64,000 nucleotides of DNA from Pusillimonas sp. T2 (lineage in GTDB: Bacteria > Pseudomonadota > Gammaproteobacteria > Burkholderiales > Burkholderiaceae_B), in assembly GCF_002236805.1 (NCBI RefSeq), contig NZ_NIQA01000003.1, positions 248,001 through 312,000 of the forward strand, given 5' to 3'. Shown here in pieces: positions 36,326 through 45,005 of the stretch. Below the pieces are notes generated by a model. That model was given only the letters and a program-made list of their open reading frames with translations. It did no database searches and was not told the origin of the DNA. The position numbers and the translations under genes were made by a program. Position 1 is the first letter of the stretch. Each line of letters opens with the position of its first letter.

Positions 36326-36669
36326 TGGAAATCGTGTTGTCTCTGGCCATCGGCGTACTGGCAGGCTCCGGCATCTGGCTGCTGCTACGTCCACGCACCT
36401 TCCAGGTCATCATGGGCTTGTCGTTACTGGCATATGCCGTCAATTTGTTTATTTTTTCCATGGGACGTCTGACCATCGGTGCTCCACCGGTCATCGACGC
36501 GGCCAAAGGCTCCGACCCATCGCTTTACGCCGATCCAGTCCCGCAAGCATTGGTGCTTACCGCTATTGTCATCAGTTTTGCCACTACAGCGCTCTTTCTG
36601 GTCGTTTTATTGGCGTCACGCGGCCTGGCCGGCAATGACCACGTCGATGGGCGGGAGGCCGACCTGTGA
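36325..36669 (+). CDS. mrpC: Mrp antiporter subunit C
   Basis: A 114-residue, three-TM subunit homologous to NuoK (LAIGVLAGSGIWLLLRPRTFQVIMGLSLLAYAVNLFIFSMGR; DPVPQALVLTAIVISFATTALFLVVLL with the conserved membrane-buried region). It overlaps subunit A by 1 nt and subunit D by 4 nt, so all subunits are translationally coupled. Confidence 0.95.
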   Translation: MEIVLSLAIGVLAGSGIWLLLRPRTFQVIMGLSLLAYAVNLFIFSMGRLTIGAPPVIDAAKGSDPSLYADPVPQALVLTAIVISFATTALFLVVLLASRGLAGNDHVDGREADL

Positions 36670-38300
36670 TTGACTGGATGGTCCACCTCCCTATTTTGCC
36701 GGTCGTCATTCCGCTGTTCGCGGGCGGCCTGCTCATTCTCATCAAAGAATCGCATCGCCGCCTCAGGCTGACCATCGCGTTCGCCTCTGTCTTGTTGCAA
36801 CTGTTCGTCGCCATCAAATTGTTGTCGGTAACGGCCGGCGCCGAACCCGATCTCTGGCCCAACCAGATTGCCGTTTACCTGCTGGGCGACTGGCCGGCGC
36901 CCTTTGGCATCGTCGCGGTAGCCGATCGACTGTCGGCCATCATGCTCACGCTCAGTGCGTTCCTGGGCCTGACAACCCTCATGTATTCGACGGCGCGCTG
37001 GGAGCGTGCAGGCGTCTACTTTTTGCCCTTGTTCCAGTTCTTGCTTATGGGGCTGAACGGCGCCTTCCTTACCGGCGATCTGTTCAACCTCTTCGTGTTC
37101 TTCGAAGTCTTGCTGGCCGCATCCTACGGGCTCATGCTGCATGGTTCCGGCGAAAATCGTGTGACCTCCGGCATGCACTACATCGCCGTCAATTTGGTGG
37201 CGTCACTGCTGTTGCTCATTGCCATTGCACTTATTTATGGCGTTACCGGCACGCTTAATATGGCCGACCTGGCCGCACGGGCGGGCCATCTGGGCGGCGG
37301 TGATCGTCGCCTATTTGAGGCGGCGGCAGCTATTCTGGGCGTCGCCTTCCTTATCAAAGCCGCCGCGTGGCCGCTCAACTTCTGGCTGGCGCCTGCATAC
37401 GCCAACGCTTGCCCCCCAGTTGCTGCCGTATTTGCCATCATGACCAAGGTCGGCATCTATGCCCTGGTGCGGCTGGGTTCGCTGCTATTGCCCACAGGCG
37501 CCCCGGCTGCCTTCGGCGGCGACTGGATGTTTCCGGTCGGGCTGGCCACCCTGCTGTTCGGTACCATCGCCCTGGTGGCCGCCTACCAAACCGAGCGCAT
37601 TGTTGCTTATTGCGTCATCATTTCGTCCGGCACACTGCTATCGGCACTAGGCATGCCCGGCGTTACCATGACCGGCCCGGCACTGTTTTACCTGGTCAAC
37701 TCGGTACTGGCCACAGGCGCCTTCTTTTTATTGATTGAAATGGTTGAGCGCACCCGCAGCTTTGGGGCCGACGTACTCGCCGTCAGTATGGACTTGTTCG
37801 ACCTGGACGACCCCGAAGAGTCATTTACCGAAACACAAACGCCTGTCGGGGTGGCTATCCCCGCGGCCATGGCCTTTTTGGGTATGAGCTTTATTGCCTG
37901 CGCCTTGCTGATCACCGGCTTGCCACCGCTGTCGGGTTTCGTCGCCAAGTTCTCATTGCTGTCGGCCGCACTGCAAACCTCGGAAACTGCACCCGATATC
38001 GAAGCCTGGCTGTTGATGTCCGTCGTGTTGTTATCTAGCCTGGCCGGCATCATTGTGCTGGGCCGCACCGGCATCAGGTTGTTTTGGGCCAACGAAACCC
38101 AAACGCCACGGCTGCGCATCAGCGAGGCCACACCGGTTGCCGCGCTTATTCTCGCCTGCGTCGGACTTGCAATATGGGCCGGCCCCGTGCTTAATTTCAT
38201 GAACGACACGGCTGTGTCGCTCAGCGTGCCCGAAAGCTATATCAATGCGGTACTTAACCACGACACGGTGCGTACGCTAGGCAACGGAGGCAAACCATGA
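36666..38300 (+). CDS. mrpD: Mrp antiporter subunit D
   Basis: 544 residues homologous to NuoM/NuoN antiporter-like subunits: LFNLFVFFEVLLAASYGLMLHG (with the essential Glu), FLIKAAAWPLNFWLAPAYANACPPVAAVFAIMTKVGIYALVRL (Lys and Pro-rich helix), and GLPPLSGFVAKFSLL. It begins with GTG (36666), within the 4-nt overlap with mrpC. There is a charged insertion at ~370-390 (MDLFDLDDPEESFTETQ). Confidence 0.95.
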   Translation: MIDWMVHLPILPVVIPLFAGGLLILIKESHRRLRLTIAFASVLLQLFVAIKLLSVTAGAEPDLWPNQIAVYLLGDWPAPFGIVAVADRLSAIMLTLSAFLGLTTLMYSTARWERAGVYFLPLFQFLLMGLNGAFLTGDLFNLFVFFEVLLAASYGLMLHGSGENRVTSGMHYIAVNLVASLLLLIAIALIYGVTGTLNMADLAARAGHLGGGDRRLFEAAAAILGVAFLIKAAAWPLNFWLAPAYANACPPVAAVFAIMTKVGIYALVRLGSLLLPTGAPAAFGGDWMFPVGLATLLFGTIALVAAYQTERIVAYCVIISSGTLLSALGMPGVTMTGPALFYLVNSVLATGAFFLLIEMVERTRSFGADVLAVSMDLFDLDDPEESFTETQTPVGVAIPAAMAFLGMSFIACALLITGLPPLSGFVAKFSLLSAALQTSETAPDIEAWLLMSVVLLSSLAGIIVLGRTGIRLFWANETQTPRLRISEATPVAALILACVGLAIWAGPVLNFMNDTAVSLSVPESYINAVLNHDTVRTLGNGGKP

Positions 38301-38791
38301 AGCGCATCAAACGCGTCGTCAACTGGTTGATGCTGCCGACCTTGCTGCTGGTGCTGTGGCTGCTGCTCAACCAAACCCTTGCATCGTCGCAAATTGTATT
38401 GGGTGCGGTGGTATCTCTTTTACTGGCCTGGGCCGCCATGCGCTTGCGCCCGTTGCGCTCGACCCCGAAAAAACCGTTAACCATTATCCGGCTCTTCTTC
38501 AGCGTGGTCGCCGACATCACCCTGTCCAATATCGAAGTCTTCAAAATCATCTGGTTCAAGCCACAAAGCCACACGCCGGGGTTTATCCGCATCCCCCTCG
38601 ACATGAAAGACCCGCATGGCCTGGCTGCATTGGCGTGCATCCTGACCTACACCCCAGGCACAGTGTGGTCCGGGTACTCCGACGAAAGCGGCGTACTGAC
38701 CCTTCACGTACTTGACCTTGAAGACGCGCAACACTGGATCGACCTGGTTAAAAACCGCTACGAACGCCCTCTCATGGAGATTTTCGAATGA
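38297..38791 (+). CDS. mrpE: Mrp antiporter subunit E
   Basis: 164 residues with two N-terminal transmembrane helices (LMLPTLLLVLWLLLNQTLASSQIVLGAVVSLLLAWAAM) and a cytoplasmic domain (FFSVVADITLSNIEVFKIIWFKP; ALACILTYTPGTVWSGYS) typical of MrpE. Overlaps mrpD and mrpF by 4 nt each. Confidence 0.94.
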   Translation: MKRIKRVVNWLMLPTLLLVLWLLLNQTLASSQIVLGAVVSLLLAWAAMRLRPLRSTPKKPLTIIRLFFSVVADITLSNIEVFKIIWFKPQSHTPGFIRIPLDMKDPHGLAALACILTYTPGTVWSGYSDESGVLTLHVLDLEDAQHWIDLVKNRYERPLMEIFE

Positions 38792-39072
38792 TGGACACCG
38801 TACTGATTTGGGCCGGCACTTTTGCCCTGTTCTGTTTTGCGCTGGCGTTTGCCGCCGCCACGCTACGCCTGATGCTGGGGCCGACACCGCAAGACCGCGT
38901 TCTGGCCGTCGACACCATGTTCATTAACGGCATTTCAATTGTCTTAGTGCTGGGGGTCCATTTTGCGACCAGCGTGTATTTCGATATCGCCCTGCTGATG
39001 GCGCTGTTCGGTTTCATCAGCTCAACGGTCATGGCTAAATTCCTGTTTAAAGGCGAGGTCATCCAACCATGA
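38788..39072 (+). CDS. mrpF: Mrp antiporter subunit F
   Basis: 94 residues, three transmembrane helices. It carries the conserved RLMLGPTPQDRVLAVDTM segment (~28-45) with the Asp needed for activity in characterised MrpF/MnhF proteins. Overlaps mrpG by 4 nt. Confidence 0.94.
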   Translation: MMDTVLIWAGTFALFCFALAFAAATLRLMLGPTPQDRVLAVDTMFINGISIVLVLGVHFATSVYFDIALLMALFGFISSTVMAKFLFKGEVIQP

Positions 39073-39392
39073 ATTCTCTACCTTTATGGGCCTCTATCCC
39101 GGCCACCTTGTTATTGATTGTCAGCGGAGTGCTTACGCTGTCCGGGTCGTTGGGACTACTTCGCTTCAAGCGGTTTTATTCACGCATGCATGCGCCTACG
39201 CTGGGTAATACGCTTGGCATTACGTTTGTGTTGTGCGCGTCGGCACTTGTGTCCAGTGCGTTACAACAGCGTCCGGTTATTCACGAATTGTTAATCACCT
39301 TCTTCCTTATTGTGACTTCGCCCATTACCGCTATCGTGCTTATGCAAGCCGGTGTGCGGCGCGATCCACGTCAACCGGTATCAGAAGAATAG
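39069..39392 (+). CDS. mrpG: Mrp antiporter subunit G
   Basis: 107 residues with three transmembrane helices and the MrpG pattern GVLTLSGSLGLLRFKRFYSRMHAPTLGNTLG, ending FFLIVTSPITAIVLMQAGVRRD. It completes the set of Mrp subunits. The complex exports Na+ (or K+) in exchange for protons and supports pH and salt homeostasis. Confidence 0.94.
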   Translation: MNSLPLWASIPATLLLIVSGVLTLSGSLGLLRFKRFYSRMHAPTLGNTLGITFVLCASALVSSALQQRPVIHELLITFFLIVTSPITAIVLMQAGVRRDPRQPVSEE

Positions 39393-39504
39393 GTTTCAGG
39401 CTGCCTTCCAGGTAGTAGGGCACCCACGTTCGGTTACATTTTTGCTTTACGAGGCGCAAGCCATGTGCAAAGATCAATACCGTGTTCAACTTGCGGAGAC
39501 ACCC

Positions 39505-39957
39505 ATGCGTATCAAACGCCTTTTGCTGATTATGCTGACAGCCGCCGCTGGTAGCGCCCTTAACCCGGCCGCTGCACAGGGCCTTAGCCCCGAGGCGCAA
39601 TATCAGCAAGATCTGCTGCGTTGCGAACAAGAACAGTCAATGGTCGACATTGAAGCCTGCAAAAAAGAAGCGGGTGCGGCGTTGCAAGCGACGAAAACCA
39701 ATGCACTAGGCAACGGCCAAGGCGCCAACTATCAGGCCAACGAGCGTGCCCGCTGCATGGCGCTACCCGAGAGCCAGCGCCAAGACTGCCTGTTGTTGTT
39801 ATCCGGGCAAAACACGCAGGTTAAAGGCAGTGTGACCGGGGGTGGCGTACTGCGGGAAACCACCATTACGATTCCGGCCCAGCCTTCAACGCCCTCGCAG
39901 GCGCCCATGCCGCCTGCCGCACCCGAAGCGGCCACGCCCAGTGCTATCCGGCCTTAA
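39505..39957 (+). CDS. Secreted hypothetical protein
   Basis: 150 residues from ATG 39505 (GGAG 7 nt upstream). A signal peptide (KRLLLIMLTAAAGSALNPAAAQG) leads to a periplasmic domain with four cysteines spaced as two pairs (YQQDLLRCEQEQSMVDIEACKKEAG; ARCMALPESQRQDCLLLLSG), consistent with disulfides, and a Pro/Ala-rich tail. No family recognised. It lies 112 bp after mrpG and may read through from that operon. Confidence 0.65.
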   Translation: MRIKRLLLIMLTAAAGSALNPAAAQGLSPEAQYQQDLLRCEQEQSMVDIEACKKEAGAALQATKTNALGNGQGANYQANERARCMALPESQRQDCLLLLSGQNTQVKGSVTGGGVLRETTITIPAQPSTPSQAPMPPAAPEAATPSAIRP

Positions 39958-39983
39958 TACAGTACAACCCATATAAATAGGGC

Positions 39984-40005
39984 AGGGCCTGCATGCGCAG
40001 GCCCT
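39984..40005. terminator. Hairpin between convergent genes
   Basis: AGGGCCTGC-ATGC-GCAGGCCCT, a perfect 9-bp stem reaching the kup stop codon. It has no T-run on either side, so it is a hairpin with only possible terminator function. Confidence 0.45.
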
Positions 40006-41906
40006 TATAGCTCCAGCTGCATGCCCATTTCAACCACCTGGTTGGGCGGGATTTTATAAAATCGGGTACTGCGCGCGGCATTGCGCGCCATCAGTGCGAA
40101 CAACAGTTGGCGCCAGCGTGCATACAGTGGCTGCTTGCGCACCACAATAACCGTCTGGCGCGACAAGAAATACGACGTCAGCATGGGCTCGAGCTGGATT
40201 TCGGGGTGTTCGCCGGCCAACTGGGCCAATAACTGGGGCACATTGGGCTCTTGCTTAAAGCCCCAGCGTGCAATCACCTCGTACGAACTGCGACTCAGCT
40301 TGTTCAGGGTGTAGCGTTCGGTATACGACACGTACGGCACATCGGCGGCGGCTACGGTAACAAACAACACTTGCTCGTGCAGCACTTTATTATGCTTAAG
40401 GTTGTGCAACAGTGCCGGTGGCACCGTATTCACAATCATGCTCATGAACACGGCGGTGCCCGGCACACGCGTGGGTGGGTACTGCTCCAACCCTTCCATG
40501 AAAGCTTTCAGGGGCTGCTGATCACCGGCCAAAGTCCGATGAATCTGGTCTCGCCCGGTTTTCCAGGTCAGCATCAAGGTCAGCAATACCAACGCCACGC
40601 CCAGCGGCAGCCATCCGCCGTCAAAGATTTTCTGGGTGTTCGCGGTAAACAGCAAAATATCAAGCAACAAGAACAGCGTCAGCAATACCAGCCACAACAC
40701 ACGCCGACCACCGCTGGCTTTACCTGGCAACACCGCAAAAGCAAGCAACGACGTCACCAGCATGGTGGCGGTGACAGCAAAACCGTAAGCACTGGCCAGG
40801 CTGGCCGACGAGCCAAACCCAATAATCAGCACCAGCACAGCAAGAAACAGGGCCTGATTAACGCGAGGCAGATAAATCTGCCCTTCCTCTCGGGCCGAGG
40901 TGTGCAAAATTTCCATGCGCGGCCAGAATCCCAGCTGAATCGCCTGGCGCGTGACAGAAAAAGCACCCGAAATCACCGCCTGCGAAGCAATGACGGTCGC
41001 CGCCGTTGCCAACACCACTAACGGAATCAGCGCCCAGGACGGCGCCATCAGGAAGAACGGATTACGAATGGCTTCGGGCTGGGCAATAAGCAAGGCACCT
41101 TGCCCAAAGTAGCACAGCAAAAGCCCGGGCAACACCACCATAAACCAGGCACGCCGTATGGCCGGCCGCCCATAATGGCCCATGTCGGCGTACAGGGTTT
41201 CGGACCCTGTCAGGGCCAGCACAACGGCCCCCAGCAACAAGTAGGTGGCCAACGGAGCCTCGCCAATCAGATTCCAGGCATAAATCGGGTTGATGGCCAG
41301 CAATATTTCGGGGGTTTGTGCAATACGCCAGGCGCCCATCGTGCCCAATACCGTAAACCAGAACAGCATGATGGGCCCGAAAAACTTGCCTATAGCGCCA
41401 GTGCCGCGACGCTGCACCATGAACAAGCCCACAATAAGGCCGACAGAAATAGGCACAACCCAATCGTCGAGTGTGTGTGACACAACCCCCACGCCTTCGA
41501 TAGCGGAAAGTACCGAAATGGCAGGCGTGACGATGCTATCGCCATAAAAAAGACAGGCGCCGAACAAACCCATGACCGTCAATACCCAGCGCTTTCGCCC
41601 GGTGGCACCGCGCAAGGCCAGTTCCATCAGGGCCAGCGTACCGCCCTCACCCCGGTTATCGGCCCGCAGCATTAGCGTGACATACTTGAGCGACACCACG
41701 AACATCAGCAGCCAAAACAGCAGCGACAGAACACCCAGGACTTCAGTAGCGCCAAAACGGTCAAACCGCGAAACGGATTCGCGAATGGTATATAACGGGC
41801 TGGTGCCAATATCACCATAGACAACGCCGAGGGCGCCAATAATAAGCGCGGCGCCCGGCGAGTGCTTGCCATGAGACAAACTTTCTTCTTGAATTGGCTG
41901 AGTCAT
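40005..41906 (-). CDS. kup: Kup-family K+/H+ symporter
   Basis: A 633-residue low-affinity potassium uptake protein. Twelve transmembrane helices span ~20-440, with family motifs LIIGALGVVYGDIGTSPLYTIRE (~21-43), NRGEGGTLALMELAL (~84-98), FYGDSIVTPAISVLSAIEG (~118-136), GSETLYADMGHYGR (~233-246) and AVISGAFSVTRQAIQLG (~313-329). A cytoplasmic C-terminal domain follows (VPGTAVFMS...). It begins 10 nt after the histidine kinase stop codon on the same strand, so it appears to be the last gene of the tonB-exbBD-regulator-kinase run. Confidence 0.95.
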   Translation of the reverse strand: MTQPIQEESLSHGKHSPGAALIIGALGVVYGDIGTSPLYTIRESVSRFDRFGATEVLGVLSLLFWLLMFVVSLKYVTLMLRADNRGEGGTLALMELALRGATGRKRWVLTVMGLFGACLFYGDSIVTPAISVLSAIEGVGVVSHTLDDWVVPISVGLIVGLFMVQRRGTGAIGKFFGPIMLFWFTVLGTMGAWRIAQTPEILLAINPIYAWNLIGEAPLATYLLLGAVVLALTGSETLYADMGHYGRPAIRRAWFMVVLPGLLLCYFGQGALLIAQPEAIRNPFFLMAPSWALIPLVVLATAATVIASQAVISGAFSVTRQAIQLGFWPRMEILHTSAREEGQIYLPRVNQALFLAVLVLIIGFGSSASLASAYGFAVTATMLVTSLLAFAVLPGKASGGRRVLWLVLLTLFLLLDILLFTANTQKIFDGGWLPLGVALVLLTLMLTWKTGRDQIHRTLAGDQQPLKAFMEGLEQYPPTRVPGTAVFMSMIVNTVPPALLHNLKHNKVLHEQVLFVTVAAADVPYVSYTERYTLNKLSRSSYEVIARWGFKQEPNVPQLLAQLAGEHPEIQLEPMLTSYFLSRQTVIVVRKQPLYARWRQLLFALMARNAARSTRFYKIPPNQVVEMGMQLEL

Positions 41907-41916
41907 AAATTAAAAA

Positions 41917-43011
41917 CTAGTCGTGACGGCTTAAGTTGGCCCCTTTGCGCGGCCCAGGAAAGACGACCCCGATCCGCGTGCCCGCAAAGTCGGGGCGACT
42001 GCTCAGACTCAGCCAGGCGCCGTGCGCAGAAGCAATTTCTCGCACGATGGCCAACCCCAGGCCGGAGCCCTCGGTGGTGGCACTATCAGACCGATAAAAC
42101 GCCTCGAACACTCTGGCCTGATCGACGAGGGCGATCCCGGGGCCGTCGTCTTCGACAGAAAAAGACGGTGGGTTTGCCGTAACGTGCAAAGTAATCTGGG
42201 TTGCCCCTTTGCCATACCGTAAGGCATTATCGATCAGATTCCCCAGCAGCTCTTCAAGCAACAGCGGGTCACCATCAATCCATACCGGTGTATCCGGTGC
42301 GTGTAAGTTTAATTCAATTTTATGTTGCAGTGCAGCAGGAACCCATTCGCCCGCCGTTTCACGCACCCACTCGGCCAGGTTAATGCGCTGAAAAGACTCG
42401 TGCACGGCCAGCGTCGAATCGGCTCGCGCCAGCACCAGCAACTGTTGACCCAACCGAATCATGCGGTCGGTAACGGCTTTGATGCGTTCGGCGCGCTGGC
42501 GAACATCAGGCGGCAATTCGCCCGCCAGCATCAGCTCACATTCGAGTTTAAGCCCACTAAGCGGGGTTCGCAGCTGATGCGCAGCTGAACCAATGAACCG
42601 CTTTTGCGCCTGCATCGACGCATTCAAGCGCAACAACAAATCGTTAATGTGATTGACGACGGGTGCAATCTCGGTGGCCACCCCGTCTACCCGTAAGGGC
42701 TGCAAGTCGTCTATCGAGCGTTCGCGAATTTCTTCGGACAATGCATTAAATGAGCGCAACCCGCTGCGGACACCCGACACCAGCACCCAGGCAATAAGCG
42801 CGACCAGCAACACCTGGCCGGCCAGCATCATCCAGAAAATGTCGCGCAAGACCCATACCGCCAGATTGATGCGGCTGGTAATCACCCAGGTTACGGTAAG
42901 GTCGACGGCCACCAGGGCCATGATAGGCGGGAGCAGCCTGAGAGTAAGGTGCCGCGCCAGCGAACCGCGCGGCAAAATACGACGAAAGAGAAGCTGTTCA
43001 GGCCGCTTCAA
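41917..43011 (-). CDS. Sensor histidine kinase with minimal periplasmic loop
   Basis: About 364 residues of the TctE/QseC type. Two membrane helices (LLPPIMALVAVDLTVTWVIT and FWMMLAGQVLLVALIAWVLVSG) are joined by only ~15 residues, then a HAMP-like linker, a dimerisation/phosphorylation motif (RFIGSAAHQLRTPLSGLKLECE) and an ATPase domain (N box LLGNLIDNALRYGKG, VEDDGPGI, GSGLGLAIVREI). TTG 43011 is the probable start, overlapping the regulator gene by 14 nt; an ATG-started version lies far into the regulator gene and is less likely. The lack of an extracellular domain points to sensing within the membrane or through a partner. Confidence 0.85.
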   Translation of the reverse strand: MKRPEQLLFRRILPRGSLARHLTLRLLPPIMALVAVDLTVTWVITSRINLAVWVLRDIFWMMLAGQVLLVALIAWVLVSGVRSGLRSFNALSEEIRERSIDDLQPLRVDGVATEIAPVVNHINDLLLRLNASMQAQKRFIGSAAHQLRTPLSGLKLECELMLAGELPPDVRQRAERIKAVTDRMIRLGQQLLVLARADSTLAVHESFQRINLAEWVRETAGEWVPAALQHKIELNLHAPDTPVWIDGDPLLLEELLGNLIDNALRYGKGATQITLHVTANPPSFSVEDDGPGIALVDQARVFEAFYRSDSATTEGSGLGLAIVREIASAHGAWLSLSSRPDFAGTRIGVVFPGPRKGANLSRHD

Positions 43012-43669
43012 CGTCAAGCAGATAGCCGAAGCCGCGTACCGTCTGGATACTGACGCCTGTACCCTCGAAGCGCTTACGCAGACGGTAAATATAGACTTCG
43101 ACAGCATTTTCGCTGAAATCGGCATCCCAGGCCGACAGCGAATTGACGATCTGGCGCTTGGTCACAACACGGCCGGCACGCGCCATCAGCATTTCGAGTA
43201 CGGAAAGCTCGCGTACCGACAGGTTGATGCGGTCGCCACGGATGCGTACTTCACGCCCCACCGTATCGAACGTCATGGGCCCAACCTCGAGCTGAGGCTG
43301 CGCCTGCCCGGTACGGCGCCGCGCAAAAGCCCTGACGCGTGCGGCCAGTTCAGCCAGCTCGAAGGGCTTGGTCACGTAATCGTCGGCGCCAGCGTCCAGC
43401 CCGGCAACACGGTCTTCAAGGCCGTCTCGGGCCGTAAGAATAAGCACCGACACCTGATTGCCACGCGCCCTTAACTGACGCAAAACGTCGAGCCCGCTGA
43501 TATCGGGCAAATTCAGGTCAAGCAGCAGCAAGTCGTAATCTTGCTTGTCTAGGGTTTCGAGTACCGTACCGCCGGCCGAAAGCCAGTCAACGGCATAACC
43601 CTGCCCTGCCAAAAACTCGTGCAGGGCATGACCTAATGTGGTGTCGTCTTCAATTACCAGAACTCGCAT
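42998..43669 (-). CDS. OmpR-family response regulator (TctD-like)
   Basis: 223 residues. The receiver domain has the acidic pair EDD (7-9), phospho-Asp in LLLLDLNLPDISG (~51), the Thr in LTARD and Lys in VTKPFE. A C-terminal winged-helix OmpR-type DNA-binding domain follows (INLSVRELSVLEMLMARAGRVVTKRQIVNSL; VEVYIYRLRKRFEG). It overlaps exbD by 20 nt and the kinase by ~14 nt, so the two-component system is translated with the TonB genes. Targets are unknown. Confidence 0.93.
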   Translation of the reverse strand: MRVLVIEDDTTLGHALHEFLAGQGYAVDWLSAGGTVLETLDKQDYDLLLLDLNLPDISGLDVLRQLRARGNQVSVLILTARDGLEDRVAGLDAGADDYVTKPFELAELAARVRAFARRRTGQAQPQLEVGPMTFDTVGREVRIRGDRINLSVRELSVLEMLMARAGRVVTKRQIVNSLSAWDADFSENAVEVYIYRLRKRFEGTGVSIQTVRGFGYLLDVEAA

Positions 43670-44102
43670 GCGCAGATTCTAGCCCTTTTTCGGATGGACG
43701 GGTAACGAAACCGACCTTTTGAAGACCTGCTTGCTTGGCGCCCGCCATTACTTTGGCCAGCACTTCGTAGCGTGTGTCAAGGTCGGCGCGGATGTGCAGA
43801 TTGGGCTGCGGATCTTTGCGCGCCTGCTCGGCCATCAGCTCGGGCAGGGCCTCGAGGCCAACGGGCGACTCGTTCCAGAACACCTGACCGACACCATCAA
43901 TGGCCAGGTCAATAGCGTCTGGACGCTGCTCTACCGGTTGCGACGACGCCTGCGGTACGTTGATTTTGATCGAGTGACTGAGCAATGGCGCGGTCACGAT
44001 AAAAATTACCAGCAACACCAGCATGACGTCGATCAACGGCACCATATTGATTTCGGACAGCGTTTGCCCACCACCCTTGTTGTCGAAACTGCCAAACGCC
44101 AT
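43650..44102 (-). CDS. exbD: ExbD/TolR-family proton-channel subunit
   Basis: 150 residues from ATG 44102 (MAFGSFDNKGGG). One transmembrane helix (VPLIDVMLVLLVIFIVTAPLL) contains the essential Asp, followed by a periplasmic domain (SHSIKINVPQAS...LHIRADLDTRYEVLAKVMAGAKQAGLQKVGFVT). It works with ExbB to transmit proton-motive force to TonB. An upstream extension to 44252 overlaps exbB and is not family-like. The start follows the exbB stop after 46 nt. Confidence 0.93.
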   Translation of the reverse strand: MAFGSFDNKGGGQTLSEINMVPLIDVMLVLLVIFIVTAPLLSHSIKINVPQASSQPVEQRPDAIDLAIDGVGQVFWNESPVGLEALPELMAEQARKDPQPNLHIRADLDTRYEVLAKVMAGAKQAGLQKVGFVTRPSEKGLESAHASSGN

Positions 44103-44148
44103 GATCAGGCTCCTTGGTGACCAGAATGAGAACTGACGAGCGCCATAC

Positions 44149-44997
44149 TTAGATACCCTTGCCCTTGACCTGCTGCCCTGTCGACAGGAATGTGAACAGA
44201 TCATGTGCGAAAGCGTCGAGCTGTGCCAGATACACCCGATTAGTGCGCACAAATGCGTTATAGGCCAACACAGCAGGGATCGCCACCGCCAGGCCCAGGC
44301 CGGTCATGACCAGCGCCTCGCCCACCGGGCCTGCGATACGATTCACCGACACGCCATCAGACAAGCCAATGCCAATCAGGGCGTGGTACACGCCCCATAC
44401 CGTACCAAACAGACCAACAAACGGCGCGGTTGAGCCAATCGAGGCCAGAACAGTCAGACCGTTTTCCAGTTTGGCGGTCTCTTCGTCGATGACTTTGCGT
44501 ATGGTACGCGTGACAAATGCGCTGGTCGAACCCTTTTCTTCGAGCCGAACCGCACCGTATTTAACGTGGTGATTACGTGCATGAATGGCATGGCTGGCCA
44601 AATGCGAAAACGGCTCGGCGGCACCATGCGTGGCGATCTCGTTTTCGACTTGCTCTAGCGAACTGGCAGCCCAGAACTGTTGCAGGAACCGGCTGGACAA
44701 CCGACGAATGCGCCAGTTAGACAGCGACTTCACAAAAATAAGATACCAGCTGACCAAGGACATCAACACCAGAATGGCAAACAGCGTCTTGCCGACGACG
44801 TCGGTTTGCGCCACAAAATGCAGCATGCCTGGCGGCTCGGCGGCGACCGGCGCGGCACCGCCGCTTTGCAAAAGTTGCGCGGTGCCCTCAATGATAGCGG
44901 CCCCTTCTTGTGCCGCCTGGCCCGCACCGGTCACGGTCGCAGCGTCTTGCGCCACCTGCGCAAGCAGTACCCATGCGGTTTGCAGTAAATCAGACAT
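44149..44997 (-). CDS. exbB: ExbB-family proton-channel subunit
   Basis: 282 residues with three transmembrane helices: ~78-98 (LFAILVLMSLVSWYLIFVKS), and the conserved pair VLASIGSTAPFVGLFGTVWGVYHALIGIG and VGEALVMTGLGLAVAIPAVLAYNAFVR (~185-255). The N-terminus has a Gln/Ala-rich periplasmic extension. It forms the pentameric ExbB ring around ExbD. GGAA 9 nt before ATG. Confidence 0.94.
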   Translation of the reverse strand: MSDLLQTAWVLLAQVAQDAATVTGAGQAAQEGAAIIEGTAQLLQSGGAAPVAAEPPGMLHFVAQTDVVGKTLFAILVLMSLVSWYLIFVKSLSNWRIRRLSSRFLQQFWAASSLEQVENEIATHGAAEPFSHLASHAIHARNHHVKYGAVRLEEKGSTSAFVTRTIRKVIDEETAKLENGLTVLASIGSTAPFVGLFGTVWGVYHALIGIGLSDGVSVNRIAGPVGEALVMTGLGLAVAIPAVLAYNAFVRTNRVYLAQLDAFAHDLFTFLSTGQQVKGKGI

Positions 44998-45005
44998 ACG
45001 TGTTC

